This document shows, one piece after another, positions 45,388-57,900 of a DNA stretch of 64,000 nucleotides. Positions within the stretch are counted from its first letter, which is position 1, and each line of letters starts with the position of its first letter. A model generated the notes under the pieces. The model was not told the DNA's origin, searched no databases, and was given only the letters and a program-made list of their open reading frames with translations. Source of the DNA: Haliclona indistincta. Taxonomy: Eukaryota > Porifera > Demospongiae > Haplosclerida > Chalinidae. A program made the translations under genes and the position numbers. The stretch is taken from the NCBI GenBank assembly GCA_964017065.1, contig OZ024787.1, positions 14,436,453 through 14,500,452 on the forward strand, in the 5' to 3' direction.

Positions 45388-45928
45388 TAGTCTCATCCCC
45401 AGACCACTCTCTCTTCTGCTAATGCTTGGGAGGGTCCGGTTAAATGAAGGCAAATTCCTGGTTCAATGACGTAATTGTCACGCGCGAAATCATGTGCTCA
45501 ACAATTAGCTACCTCGTCTTCCATCAAGCTTCAAAGGACACACAACTATAACTATGCAAGATTTACTGTTATGAAGCAAGTTGAAGATACTTGGTAGGAC
45601 TAGGTAACAAAGAAACTTCTCAGCTCCTGTAGGAAGAGAAACAAACCCGCTACGAAATTAACCACGACTTCTTGCTACTCAGCCGACAAACACGAATATC
45701 CAAGCTGTTTAGCGCTCTTCGATATCGATTCCATGATACATTGTAGCATTCCTTGGATAAGCCATGATCAATGTCGCATGCAGGTAATGTGAATTTTGGG
45801 AAATACTGCAATCTGATTGGTATTTCACAATTCTGAGAATGAAACATCACGGAACCAGGAATTTGCCTTCATTTAACCAGACCCTCTCCCGAGCATAGCG
45901 GAAGGGGTGTGGTCTGGGGACGAGACTA
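45388..45928. mobile_element. Second MULE-like element with a helicase fragment
   Basis: TIRs of ~77 bp (45388-45464 and 45852-45928) start TAGTCTCRTCCCCAGACCAC, echoing TAGTCTGGGG of the 15023 element. The left flank is AGTAATCAC. The right flank reads AG and is then split by element Z; with Z removed it becomes AGTAATCAA, an 8/9 match. That supports a 9-bp target duplication. Older than Z, and more decayed than the 15023 element. Confidence 0.7.
45560..45740 (-). pseudogene. Decayed RecQ-like helicase fragment
   Basis: The minus strand reads SAKQLGYSCLSAE-stop-QEVVVNFVAG, then after a frame change PTGAEKFLCYLVLPSIFN. This is the same N-terminal helicase segment (up to motif I and the LP-x-x-F stretch) as in 15409-15108, but with two stops, a frameshift and a lesion in Walker A. 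Confidence 0.65.
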
Positions 45929-45930
45929 AG

Positions 45931-47151
45931 TCATAGATCTTAGAGACTAACGTACCCGGGATAGGAAACTACTCACGTGATCCCATTGGAACGCGTACAA
46001 AATGTTTTGCAGATGATGGTTGCGCTGGAAAAGGGCTTCAGCTATCTCCAGTTGCTAATGCAAAAGCTACTGCAGAACAGTGAGCAAGGCGTCAACTTAG
46101 CTACAAAAGATTTTATTCTCGTCTCATTGCTTAGCTGAGTAAATGTAAGTTTATTGTTTGTCGTGTAGGAGTCCAGTTCGTAATTCCTAGTTTGTTTTAT
46201 GCTGTGTAACGGTCGCCGCCATTCTCTATGTACCTATTACTTGCAGCACATTCACATTTTTGCTTCTTAGTTACTACTAAAAGTTAGCAGTCTAGATACC
46301 ATACACCACAAACTAGCTAGTTTCGTTTGTGAACAAGCGAATGTTCCGTAAGCGTGTTTTGTTGCCTGAGGCTTTGTCTACTTACATGTACAAGCTCTTG
46401 TAAACTTGTGTTTATGACTCATAAACCAACTCCATGTAGCTGACTCAATTGTACATGTAAGTCTGTAGCACAAATACATGTGTATTCGATTAAGGCTCTG
46501 TTTCTCTCTCTCTAGTCCCTGACAAGTTTCTGCTGGCATCGGGCAGCATGAAGGGCCGCAGGCTGGTAATATCCTGCCAGATCCATGATCATGAGGCTAT
46601 CACTGGATAGCCAAGACCCACTAGAGAGAATACCCATACCATTGAACATTATCACAACAGCTGAGGCTTGAAAACCAGGATATGCTAGAGCGCGACTTAT
46701 ATTATTTCTAGCGCGTCGACCTGTAAAAGAATAGTGATGATGTATTGTTTGATAATTATTGTCTGACTGTTACACAATGTAATAAACTCATCTGTACACG
46801 TGCTGAGTTCTTGTTCAGTTGGAATTAACAACAACAACACTTTGAATCAACTTACACACACATTTATAGCGACAGACAACAATCAGTTAGACTGAACGAG
46901 ACACATAGGAGTCGTGCACGCGTAGTACACAGCGACAAACAACACACACATGAGTCCAGAACTCTGTTACATATCTATAGTTTTGCTTGCATCAGGCGCT
47001 GACTGTGTTAACTGCAGTAGCGCAGATAGCAGCAGTAGATTCAGCCATTATTGTTCGCCTGTTACTGATTCTTATTTCGCGCGCAACCATCATCCGCAAA
47101 CGAAATTTACGAGTTTCCTATCCCGGGTACGTTAGTCTCTAAGATCTATGA
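45931..47151. mobile_element. Element Z: 1.2-kb non-autonomous TIR transposon
   Basis: 40-bp TIRs, TCATAGATCTTAGAGACTAA followed by CGTACCCGGGATAGGAAACT, at both ends, with a 5-bp direct repeat CTAAG (45926-45930 and 47152-47156). No transposase. It inserted at the right edge of the MULE-like element. Confidence 0.8.
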
Positions 47152-47709
47152 CTAAGTAATCAAAATACCCTGTCACACAGTTTTCAGAGTGAGAAACAGT
47201 AACACTTTGGAGATCACTACTGACACACAGTGGAAGATCAAGCTCTAGCCCAATTGCTTCATAACTAGTAGGTACTCTTCGACCACAATGACAATGAGTT
47301 AGGCGGCAAGTACTCACGGAGACACGTACCTCTCTCAAAGCAATCTTGACAAGATGTTGTCTTCTCTCCCTTGTGAGACATTTCAATCGACAATATTCTG
47401 TACTCCTCTTTCTTTTCAGGCAACCAGTGCATCTACCCAGCAGTTTTATTCCTATTTAGATTATTATTATAATTATAATGGCAGCAGCTGATCAATCGGT
47501 CTTACCGGCAGCGTCTGATTCATTGTTGGCTAAGGGATCGTGCTGATCAGACATTGTAGTCTTAGATCACAGCTGCGAGCTATACCAGAGATAAGATTTC
47601 GCGGGTCGCGCGGGAATGATAACCAATATTCATTCAAATGTGGGTGTGGTTGACTGGATTATGAATATTAAGTATGCGGCATTCCTCCTGTACCTAACCG
47701 GAACCTCAC

Positions 47710-48680
47710 AATAATGGCGTCTAACACTAAGCTGACAATGGATCACGATCGAGAAATCGCGGAACTTAGATCGCCGTTACGCTAAAAACAAAGCTCAAAA
47801 GGCACATGCCAGGAGAATTTCACGACTGTTCGTGGATGTTTTGGTCTCGGCACTGCTCGCGTAAAGGCGCTAGGCGAGTGGAAGAAAGAAAGAAAGAAAG
47901 AAGAAAACGAAGATGACGAAACTCGATTTTCACCGTTTCCAGGTTCGTCACTTTAGTAACAATTTCGTGCAATCTCCTTGCTTCTGTAATGTAAGATGGG
48001 GCAACGCCAGAGAGCAGATCTAAGCGTCTAAAGACGTATAAAATTCAACACCAGGCGAAATATCAGCGTTTGAACGCTAATACATTGTATGTAGCCGCCA
48101 TCTTGTTTTCTCGTTCATCCCTACATAGGGAGACACTACCGTGTCTCCCTAATTGTTCTACTCATGACAGATTGTCATTTGCTTCATTTCTGTAAGACCA
48201 ACAAGACTGACAATCGATCATTCTATCACTCGTTTGTGTCTGGTGTGATGACATCATTCTATGGTACCTATCTACAGTACAGTACTACACTACTCCAGTA
48301 TATCACTGTACAGCACCTGATACCCACTACACTAGGACTATTCAACAATGATACTAACTGTAACATTACGCAATAGTATACTCATCTGGTAAGAAACACT
48401 ATAATGACTTATATAAACTGTATAGATACTATAAAAAGTGGGAATTGTTTTCAAAATAGACTGTATAGATACTGTAAAAAGTGCGACTTGAAATGTTTTT
48501 AGACTGTCAGCTCTCTAACAGACCTATACAGCTATAGTTGTAGTCATGTTGTTCCACCGCACTGCAGCTAGGTGACCTCCTCATCTGCTGCTGTCCTGCA
48601 TGCTGCACTGGAGCTATAGTTCTGGTCCTGTATGAGAGGGACAACACACTCACAATGATGAGTACTAGTCACAACTCACC
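47710..48680. other. Intergenic region downstream of gene C
   Basis: It contains a GAAA microsatellite (47882-47900) and, at 48100-48135, CATCCCTACATAGGGAGACA, an end resembling the CATCCCTACA of element X. Nothing else recognised. Confidence 0.35.
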
Positions 48681-48681
48681 A

Positions 48682-48959
48682 TCAGTTCCTGTGGATCCTG
48701 TCAGCTGTCTCATGCTCTCCCATTCGCTTCAGTGCTGCCTTCAACACACACCATGAAGGGATTCCCTTCTGGGAGACGTTGTCTTGTTGCTGCAGCCATG
48801 CCGAGATCATGTCTATCTTGCAATCATCTGGTTTGTAATGGCGGAAGGTCTCAATACTAGTAAGAGTGGGTTGATACAATAGTCCCAGGGTCAGACCAAG
48901 CCTCTTCCAGTCACTGACACTATCCACAACCTCTAACACATCCACTAGGTCACCAGTAC
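48682..48959 (-). CDS. Gene C terminal exon: death domain of a different class
   Basis: After ACACACAG it reads DLVDVLEVVDSVSDWKRLGL, then CKIDMISAWLQQQDNVSQKG, SWCVLKAALKRMGEHETADR and a stop. W-x-x-LGL, the AWLQQ helix and the GEH-x-x-ADRI ending are typical of death domains. It does not align with the gene B death domain beyond the fold pattern. Confidence 0.85.
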
Positions 48960-51900
48960 CTGTGTGTATAATGATTACACATAATAACAGGGACACTCTC
49001 CTCATCACTCACTGAGTGTTCTATTGATGTCATCACTAACACCAGCAGCAGCTGTTGGTAGCTGTTTAGCAGTAGCTGTGTGTCTCTCTCCTGTCATGCT
49101 ACCAGATGCACTCCTCTGATCAGCCATGATACTACCTACTGTGGATCACACATGTATCAAACCAAAGATATTCACACTACTAGAGCCCACCTTGTGATGG
49201 AGTAGTGGCTGTGCTGGGTTGAGACTGGTTCATATCAGAGCTGGTCCCTGCAGTAACACAATGTGTCAATGACTATAAACCCACTGCTATCATGTTCTGC
49301 ATGTCACACTATACCTTTGATCCACTTGTGTATCCAGAGCTGATCTGGTTGTGATGTACGACCATGACATCTGCCTTTCTTTCTCTGTGGTAAATATTTC
49401 ACAGCATGAGTACTAGTCTCATTAGAGCAGTAGCAAGGGAAGAAGAGACCATCCTTGAGAGAGGCGTTGCTGTTGTAATGGAGACTCTGACTAACAACAC
49501 ACACGGCACGAGATACATCATGGAGGACGGCCTCACAGCCTAGCTGTAGCTGAGATGGTGAAACTGGGTCTTCTTCACATTCAGAATTGACGGCTATCTC
49601 AATGAATTTAAGATGCGAAGTGAACTTGACGAGAAGATCAAATTCATCATTGACACATACAACTAGTGTGGCTTGATTGCAGCATAGACTGCCTTCTGTA
49701 GACGGCAAATACCATTCAAGAGTGACAGGCTCTTCTCTGTGTTTTGGCAGGTAAGCTATGATAGAGCTAAAGACTCCCTTTGGAGAGTAGCCACCATTGA
49801 AGCAAACTAGTGTGGAATCAGCAGAGACCTTTGAATCTATAAAATAGTCGTCAGGCGCACAAACAAGAGCACTCGGCATAAAGAACAGCTCTTCTTCAGA
49901 CTCCTCATTACGCATCCGTACAATGATGTTGAGATGAGTAAGAAAGGCAACTATTAGTTCAGGAGTGAGGCCGTCATGATCTTGCCCCCATAGCTTCCTC
50001 AGAGTCTCCATAGTGAACACACCTCTGGTCCAGACCATCTTCTTAGGAACATAGTTCAGCTCTCCCTCTTTCTTGAATGCGAAGGTGTCAGTGAGTAGGG
50101 TACTGGGGACATCATACAGCTTTTGAGGACGGGTCACCACATACTGTTCCAGAATGGTATCGTCAGGATAGCAGCGGATGCTGCCAGTAAAGTGGTGTAG
50201 GAGCCAAAGAACATGTGGTAGTTCAGTTTCAGGATCAATGTTGCAGTCGATTGCCAGGTGCCTGCACTGGTCTAGTGAGATGATACCCTTATCTTGGTTT
50301 CGTAGTAGTAGTTCTAATGCTACTGCAGTGGTTGGTAGTTTCACCTCACACATTGGTGATGAGTATGATACACCACCTGTGACCTTGGTGATCACATGAT
50401 CAGCCGTGTGACGCACAGCTGTACGAAGTGCTGGGATGCCATCACCTGTGAAGCTGTCCACAGGAAACAACACCCCAGACCCGTTATACACTATCAAATC
50501 ACTAAACGGTTCAACCAGACACTTGACCTGTTTGTCAATAGCACCAATTTCTTCATCACTCACGAGGCTTCTCATTGTTGCCATGAATATGACACGAGGC
50601 TTCACTTCTACTCTCTCTTCACCATTAGTCTGGTAACTACACGTGCAGCGAATGCTGGCCAGGGATTGAGTGAGGACATCTCTAACTCTCATATTGGTTG
50701 GATAGTCTTCTCGTCTGCCATCTTTGTCAGTGAAATGCACTTCATATACATCATCCAGAGGAACAGCTAAGCTGAAGGTGAGCAGAAACACAGACGGCCC
50801 TGACACGAGAATAGGTAACAGCTCTTGAAACTGAGGCTGGCCACCTGAGTCAATGAGATAGATAAGAGTCTCCTTCAGTATATCTTGTAAGGTGTTATGT
50901 GGTGCTTTGATGAAGGCATTGGTTATCATCTCTTGAAATGCTTTGCCAACACTAGCTTGATCTACTGGTAGAGAGATCGCTGAACTTAAAGGAGCTGAAT
51001 CAACTGCACTAGTGGTCTGCTTTTTAACGGCTTTCTTGGTCTCAGCTGGACGCAGCTTAGCAATCTTCTCTACTAGCCCAACCATTTCCTCATCCAGGCT
51101 CTGCAGCAAGTACCAGGGCAGGTCGTCTGCTTCTCTAGTGAGAGCAGTAGCAGAGGCTGGTAACCGAGCTCGAGTGATCTCTTCAGCTACTGGAGTGCTA
51201 GGAGTACCATCATCGAGATGGTAGATGAGTGTGCCATCCCTACGCTCTGCTGGTTTACGGCTAGTGAGTTCCTGTCCTGTGAGTCTCATCTTGGCACAAG
51301 TCTTTCCTGCTGCGGGCAGGCCATGAAGAATGAGATGAAGAGTGCGAAGATTTAAGCTTCCTTTCTCTCTCATCATACGAACAGAGGTCGCTATGTGGCT
51401 TTGAATATCTGAACAAAAATCACACACAATTCAATCTACTAGCATGCATACTCATTCAGGAAATAATGACATCATGGTATTTACAATAATATAATTATTA
51501 TGATAAGTATGAACACCAGTTGTTATAAGCTGTGTACACTCTATACATCATCTCATATGAATTACAACAACACAACAAGTAAATAGTCTATAGTTATTGA
51601 AATCAACCAAAGGCTTGTTGTGAACACTAAATATCTTCACATTCTTATAATGAAACGTATGCTTTGCTTGAACAGCACCACCTAGCCTCGTACTGCATGG
51701 CGCTATAGAAAGGGGTGGAGCGAAAGGGAGAAAGAAGCACCTGGTATACACTGCATACACATGTGTGACTAGTGTTGGAATTCCACCTCCACCGGTTATC
51801 ATCGTACATGTTTGAGGTATGCGATATATTCATCAGCTGCTCTCTCCTGTTTGCAATCTACTGTCATGACTCAGAGGAGGTTGGAAGCATTGATATTCAG

Positions 51901-54900
51901 TCATGTGACATGTAAAATGTTAATTCAGTCCAAATCAAAATGTATGGCAAACTTAGTTGTCTATTTTACCCAAATTCTCTAGACAGAATTTAACGAATTT
52001 AGTATGAATCGAAAGCTCTTGCAAAGCAGATTACAAATATGCGATCTGCCCGGTCCAACCCAGGGGTCCCCGAGCTGTTATGGGCGAGATAGTAGTGAAG
52101 ATTCTCAACAGTGGAAACTGGAAAACACTACAGTTATTGTTCGTGCAAGCTATCAGCTTATTGACAAGTCTGCTACAGACGTCTTGAAGCAAAATCTTGG
52201 CATTTAACAATGGCGAGCGAAGAGACAGGTCCATTGTTATCTGCAAAACCCAATATATACAGCTGACGAGACCTGGTCAGAGCTAGAACTAAGAAGGTTG
52301 CTGAAATTTAAGCTGTTTCACAGCAGAAAGATTCCTGAATCCAGCACAAGTGTGCTGTCTACTGGAGCTGTGCTACTTCTTCCTAAATTTCACGACATAC
52401 AGAGAACAGAAACTGGTGCAGTACACTATACAAAATAGCTAAACCAGTATTCTAAGATGTTATCTTTCTGAAGTAAGACCAGTAATCAAGCTCTATACAA
52501 TACAACTTTAGAAAGAATCCACGGATGATTTCGAGTGCTGTATGCTAGCGCCATTGAGCCACGCCTCACGATGGAACGTTAGCTACAGTGTTCTCGCTAG
52601 GATTTGAAAACCAAGTGGTGCAAACCAAACATAATTACATAGTGTCAATTCACTCAATGTGAATATCATTAACATCTACATGCATGTGCTGTGGTTTGGA
52701 GGTCAAAACAGTTGGTATAAATCAACCATTATTGCTCTTGATCAGACAAAATTACCAAAATCTGATAATCATCACTGGGATTATAGTAAAAATTGTGAAA
52801 ACCAAGTGGTGCAATGTAACATCCAAGTAGTGCAGTACCACCAGAAAAAAGCCTAGCGAGAACAATGGTTAGCTATGATTCGAAAATCATGTGCGCATAA
52901 TAACAGCCTAAACATCACGTGCGCATACTAATGCTTCCAACCTCCTCTGGTCATAACTGTGTTCTAGCGCCATTCCTTGAAGCTCCAACACAAGAACAGA
53001 AGAGCAGTTTAACAAGTGAGTGCTCCTGGTAATGAAAACAAGCAACATCGATGTACAAGAGCAGCATGAAGTGACACGAGTAAGCCGACTATCGTGTATG
53101 CAAGCTCACCGGACCAGTTATTCATCAAATCCAGAGCTAGGGCTGACGATCAAGCCAGTTGCTTAATAACTGAGGCATAGTCAACCGCCCGACATAATCT
53201 GAATACTTTTACAGTAAAATTTAGCGTATGATGCGTGTGCAGTAGATACCAGGCGCTTATTTCTCCTTCTCACTAGCGCCTGGGTACGAGGCTAAGCCCC
53301 ACCCTAATATCCTGTATCTTACATGTACCTTGTTATAAACACCACAATAATAGTTACAATGTACTACAGTGGAACACACGAAGAGAGTAGAAAAGTGAAT
53401 TCTTGACACATTGGTCCATATCTATGGAAGGAACAGACCTAGAGACATGTTGCATATATCATTATGATCCCCTATCCTTACTGATCACCCTAATATATAA
53501 GGCTTCTCGTCAGGTGACACCCACGTGACACAAAATGGTGGAATATATGACTGACTCGAAATACACCATTAGGTTAGGATTTTCCAAACCGCTGGTAGTT
53601 AAGATTTCTTAACGCAGAAGTAAGACTCACTCTGGCCGCTTACCTGTGAACCGACAATTTGGTCCCGAACTGTGTTATTTCGTCAACAGCAAGGGAAAAA
53701 TGGCTTTTCCAGTGGTCAAAGTGTTCGGTTAGGAAAATCCGATTCTCTGGGAGTTAAGGTCCAAGATTAGGAAATTGGATTGCCAATACATTCATCTATA
53801 CTTTAGAACTTGCGCAGAGTCTGTAGAAATACGCACATCGACAAACACGACTGTTCTCTGCTAGAGAGCTGTTTTCTGACCGCCATCTTGCTAGTTTAAT
53901 GGATTTTTGTGATGTCACGCATAATAAATATTATCAATCGATGAGCCATAGCTAATACAAAGTACATTGAATCAGTTTAATAGTTATGACTCATCACTGA
54001 CTAATAACCAACGTGTGACATCACAAAAATCCATTAAACTAGCAAGATGGCGGTCAGAAAACAGCTCTCTAGCAGAGAACAGTCGCATTTGTCGATGTGC
54101 GTATTTCTACAGACTCTGCGCAACTTCTAAAGTAAAGATGAATGTATTGGCAATCCAATTTCCTAATCTTGGACCTTAACTCCCAGAGAATCGGATTTTC
54201 CTAACCTAACACTTTGAGAACTGGAAAAAGCCATTTTTCCCTCGCTGTCGACGAAGTAACACAGTTCGGGACCAAATTGTCGGTTCACAGGTAAGCGGCC
54301 AGAGTGAGAGTCTTACTTCAGAGTTAAGAAATCTTAACTACCACGCGCAGCGGTTTGGAAAATCCTAACCTAACGGTGTCTTTCCAGTCAGTCATATTTA
54401 TTCCACCATTTTGTGTCACGTGGGTGTCACCTGACGAGAAGCCTTATAAATTAGGGTGATCAATAAGGATAGGGGATCATAATGATATATGCAACATGTC
54501 TCTAGGTCTGTTCCTTCCATAGATATGGACCAATATGTCAAGAATTCACTTTTCTACTCTCTTCGTGTGTTCCACTGTAGTATTGGATTATTATGTCAAA
54601 GAGGCATTTTTACAATAAATCATGTAAGAAGTTACAAATAAAGTTGACACCCAAGCAATGGACAAGATATAACAATTCAAAAATTACATGTTTGATGGAA
54701 AGGATTTCTATACACTGTTTCAACATTTTCCTTTGTGTCAATCTCAAACACACAAGTAAATATTCTGAATCATATTATGGCTTTTGTTTAAGCAACAGTG
54801 TACTAAAGTGTTTATCAAATCCTCCTAATTGGCTATGGATATCTGATGTGAAAAGGGAGACTAGCTGCTTTATAAAACACACCACAGGCGTTTGTTTGAA

Positions 54901-57900
54901 TAGCCTCATACCCAGACCTGCTCTAGCGGACGACATGGTACACATACTATTCACACATGCATTTAATATATCCAACATCCGCTGATACTTATCGTACATT
55001 TCTCAGTGTTACTTGGCTAGCCACATGGTGAACACAATGTGGATAGAGCATAGTGAACTTCCGCGGGACTGACACTTGCTTGTAAGGTAAGTTTAGCTGA
55101 AATAGAAGCATAGACAATCAGAGGAGTGAAACACACATGTCTTTCCTAATTAAGCGTGTGGGCCTAAAGTGTGAACCAGGCCTAGGTCTGGGTACGAGGC
55201 TAGTGTGTACAGTGTATACCAGGCCTAGGTCTGGGTACGAGGCTAATGTATACAGTGAGTACCAGGCCTAGGTCTGGGTACGAGGCTAGTATGTTCAGTG
55301 TGTACCAGGCCTAGGTCTGGGTACGATGCTAGTGTGCACAGTGTGTACCAGGCCTAGGTCAGGGTACGAGGCTAGTGTGTACTGAGTGTACCAGGCTAGT
55401 GTGTACTGAGTGTACCAGGCTAGTGTGTACTGAGTGTACCAGGCTAGTGTGTACAGTGTGAACCAGGCTAGTGTGCACAGTATGTACCAGGCTAGAGTGT
55501 ACAGTGTGTACCAGGCTAGTGTGTACAGTGTGTACCAGGCTAGTGTGTACTGAGTGTACCAGGCTAGTGTGTACAGTGTGTACCAGGCTAGTGTGTACTG
55601 AGTGTACCAGGCTAGTGTGTACAGTGTGAACCAGGCTAGTGTGTACTGAGTGTACCAGGCTAGTGTGTACTAAGTGTACCAGGCTAGTGGGTACAGTGTG
55701 TACGAGGCTAGTGTGTACTGAGTGTACCAGGCTAGTGGGTACAGTGTGTACCAGAGTAATGTTTACTGAGTATACCAGGCTACTGTGTACTGAGTGTACC
55801 AGGCTAGTGTGTACTGAGTGTACCAGGCTAGTGTGTACTGAGTGTACCAGGCTAGTGTGTACAGTGTGTACCAGGCTAGTGTGTACTGAGTGTACCAGGC
55901 TAGTGTGCACAGTGTGTACCAGGCTAATGTGTACTGAGTGTACCAGGCTTCTGTGTACTGAGTGTACCAGGCTAGTGGGTACAGTGTGTACGAGGCTAGT
56001 GTGTACTGAGTGGAGCAGGCTAGTGTGCACAGTGTGTACCAGGCTAGTGTGTACTGAGTGTACCAGGCTAGTGTTCACAGTGTGTACCAGGCTAATGTGT
56101 ACTGAGTATACCAGGCTACTGTGTACTGAGTGTACCAGGCTAGAGGGTACAGTGTGTACGAGGCTAGTGTGTACTGAGTGGAGCAGGCTAGTGTGTACTG
56201 AGTGTACCAGGCTATAGTGTGTACTGAGTGTACCAGGCTAGTGGTACAGTGTGTACGAGGCTAGTGTGTACTGAGTGTACCAGGCTAGTGGGTACAGTGT
56301 GTACCAGGCTAATGTGTACTGAGTATACCAGGCTACTGTGTACTGAGTGTACCAGGCTAGTGGGTTCAGTGTGTACTAGGCTACTGTGTACTGAGTGTAC
56401 CAGGCTAGTGTGTACTGAGTGTACCAGGCTAGTGTGCACAGTGTGTACCAGGCTAATGTGTACTGAGTATACCAGGCTACTGTGCATGTACTGAGTGTAC
56501 CAGGCTAGTGTGTATACTGAGTGTACCAGGCTAGTGGGTACAGTGTGTACCAGGCTAATGTGTACTGAGTATACCAGGCAAGTGGGTACAGTGTGTACCA
56601 GGCTAGTGTGTACTGAGTGTACCAGGCTACTGTGTACTGCGTGTACCAGGCTAGTGTGTTCTGAGTGTACTAGGCTAGTGTGCACAGTGTGTACCAGGCT
56701 AATGTGTACTGAGTGTACCAGGCTACTGTGTACTGAGTGTACCAGGCTAGTGGGTACAGTGTGTACGAGGCTAGTGTGTACTGAGTGGAGCAGGCTAGTG
56801 TGTACTGAGTGTACCAGGCTAGTGTGTACTGAGTGTACCAGGCTAGTGGGTACAGTGTGTACGAGGCTAGTGTGTACTGAGTGTACCAGGCTAGTGTGTA
56901 CTGAGTGTACCAGGCTAGTGTGCACAGTGTGTACCAGGCTAGTGTGCACTGAGTGTACCAGGCTAGTGTGTACAGTGGGTACCAGGCTATATAGTGTGCA
57001 CAGTGTGTACCAGGCTAGTGTGTACTGAGTGTACCAGGCTAGTGTGCAAATTGTGTACCAGGCTAATGTGTACTGAGTGTACCAGGCTAGTGTGTACTGA
57101 GTGTACCAGGCTAGTGTGCACAGTGTGTACCAGGCTAGTGTGTACTGAGTGTACCAGGCTAGTGTGTACAGTGTGTACCAGGCTAGTGTGCACAGTGTGT
57201 ACCACGCTAGTGTGTACTGAGTGTACCAGGCTAGTGTGCACAGTGTGTACCAGGCTAGTGTGTACAGTGTGTACCAGGCTAGTGTGCACAGTGTGTACCA
57301 GGCTAGTGTGTACTGAGTCTACCAGGCTAATGTGTACTGAGTGTACCAGGCTACTGTGTACTGAGTGTACCAGGCTAGTGTGTACTGAGTGTACCAGGCT
57401 ACTGTGTACTGAGTGTACCAGGCTAGTGTGTATTGAGTGTACCAGGCTAGTGTGTACTGAGTGTACCAGGCTAGTGTGTACTGAGTGTACCAGGCTAGTG
57501 TGTACAGTGTGTACCAGGCTAGTGTGTACTGAGTGTACCAGGCTAGTGTGTACAGTGTGTACCAGGCTAGTGTGTACTGAGTGTACCAGGCTAGTGTGTA
57601 CTGAGTGTACCAGGCTAGTGTGCACAGTGTGTACCAGGCTAGTGTGTACTGAGTGTACCAGGCTAGTGTGCACAGTGTGTACCAGGCTAGTGTGTACTGA
57701 GTGTACCAGGCTAGTGTGCACAGTGTGTACCAGGCTAATGTGTACTGAGTGTACCAGGCTACTGAGTACTGAGTGTACCAGGCTAGAGGGTACAGTGTGT
57801 ACGAGGCTAGTGTGTACTGAGTGGAGCAGGCTAGTGTGTACTGAGTGTACCAGGCTAGTGTGTACTGAGTGTACCAGGCTATAGTGTGTACTGAGTGTAC

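Larger units (their letters stand above)
43962..47706. mobile_element. Element Y: ~550-bp inverted duplication including a gene start
   Basis: Left arm 43962-44517 and right arm 47706-47157 are reverse complements with scattered changes. Each contains the same start of a coding region (44296 plus; ~47383 minus: MSNKGEK / MSHKGEK, then TSC-x-DCFERG). The space between holds transposase-like exons, a MULE-like element and element Z. It could be a transposon with very long TIRs or a local inverted duplication. Confidence 0.6.

Noticed and set aside
45430..45886. Short MITE with 35-bp TIRs
   Set aside because: Aligning further out showed that the inverted similarity continues to TAGTCTC at 45388 and 45928, so the element is larger.
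46500..46620. Possible coding exon (VPDKFLLASGSMKGRR) after a CT-rich tract
   Set aside because: It lies inside element Z, is short, ends quickly in a stop and has no partner exon.
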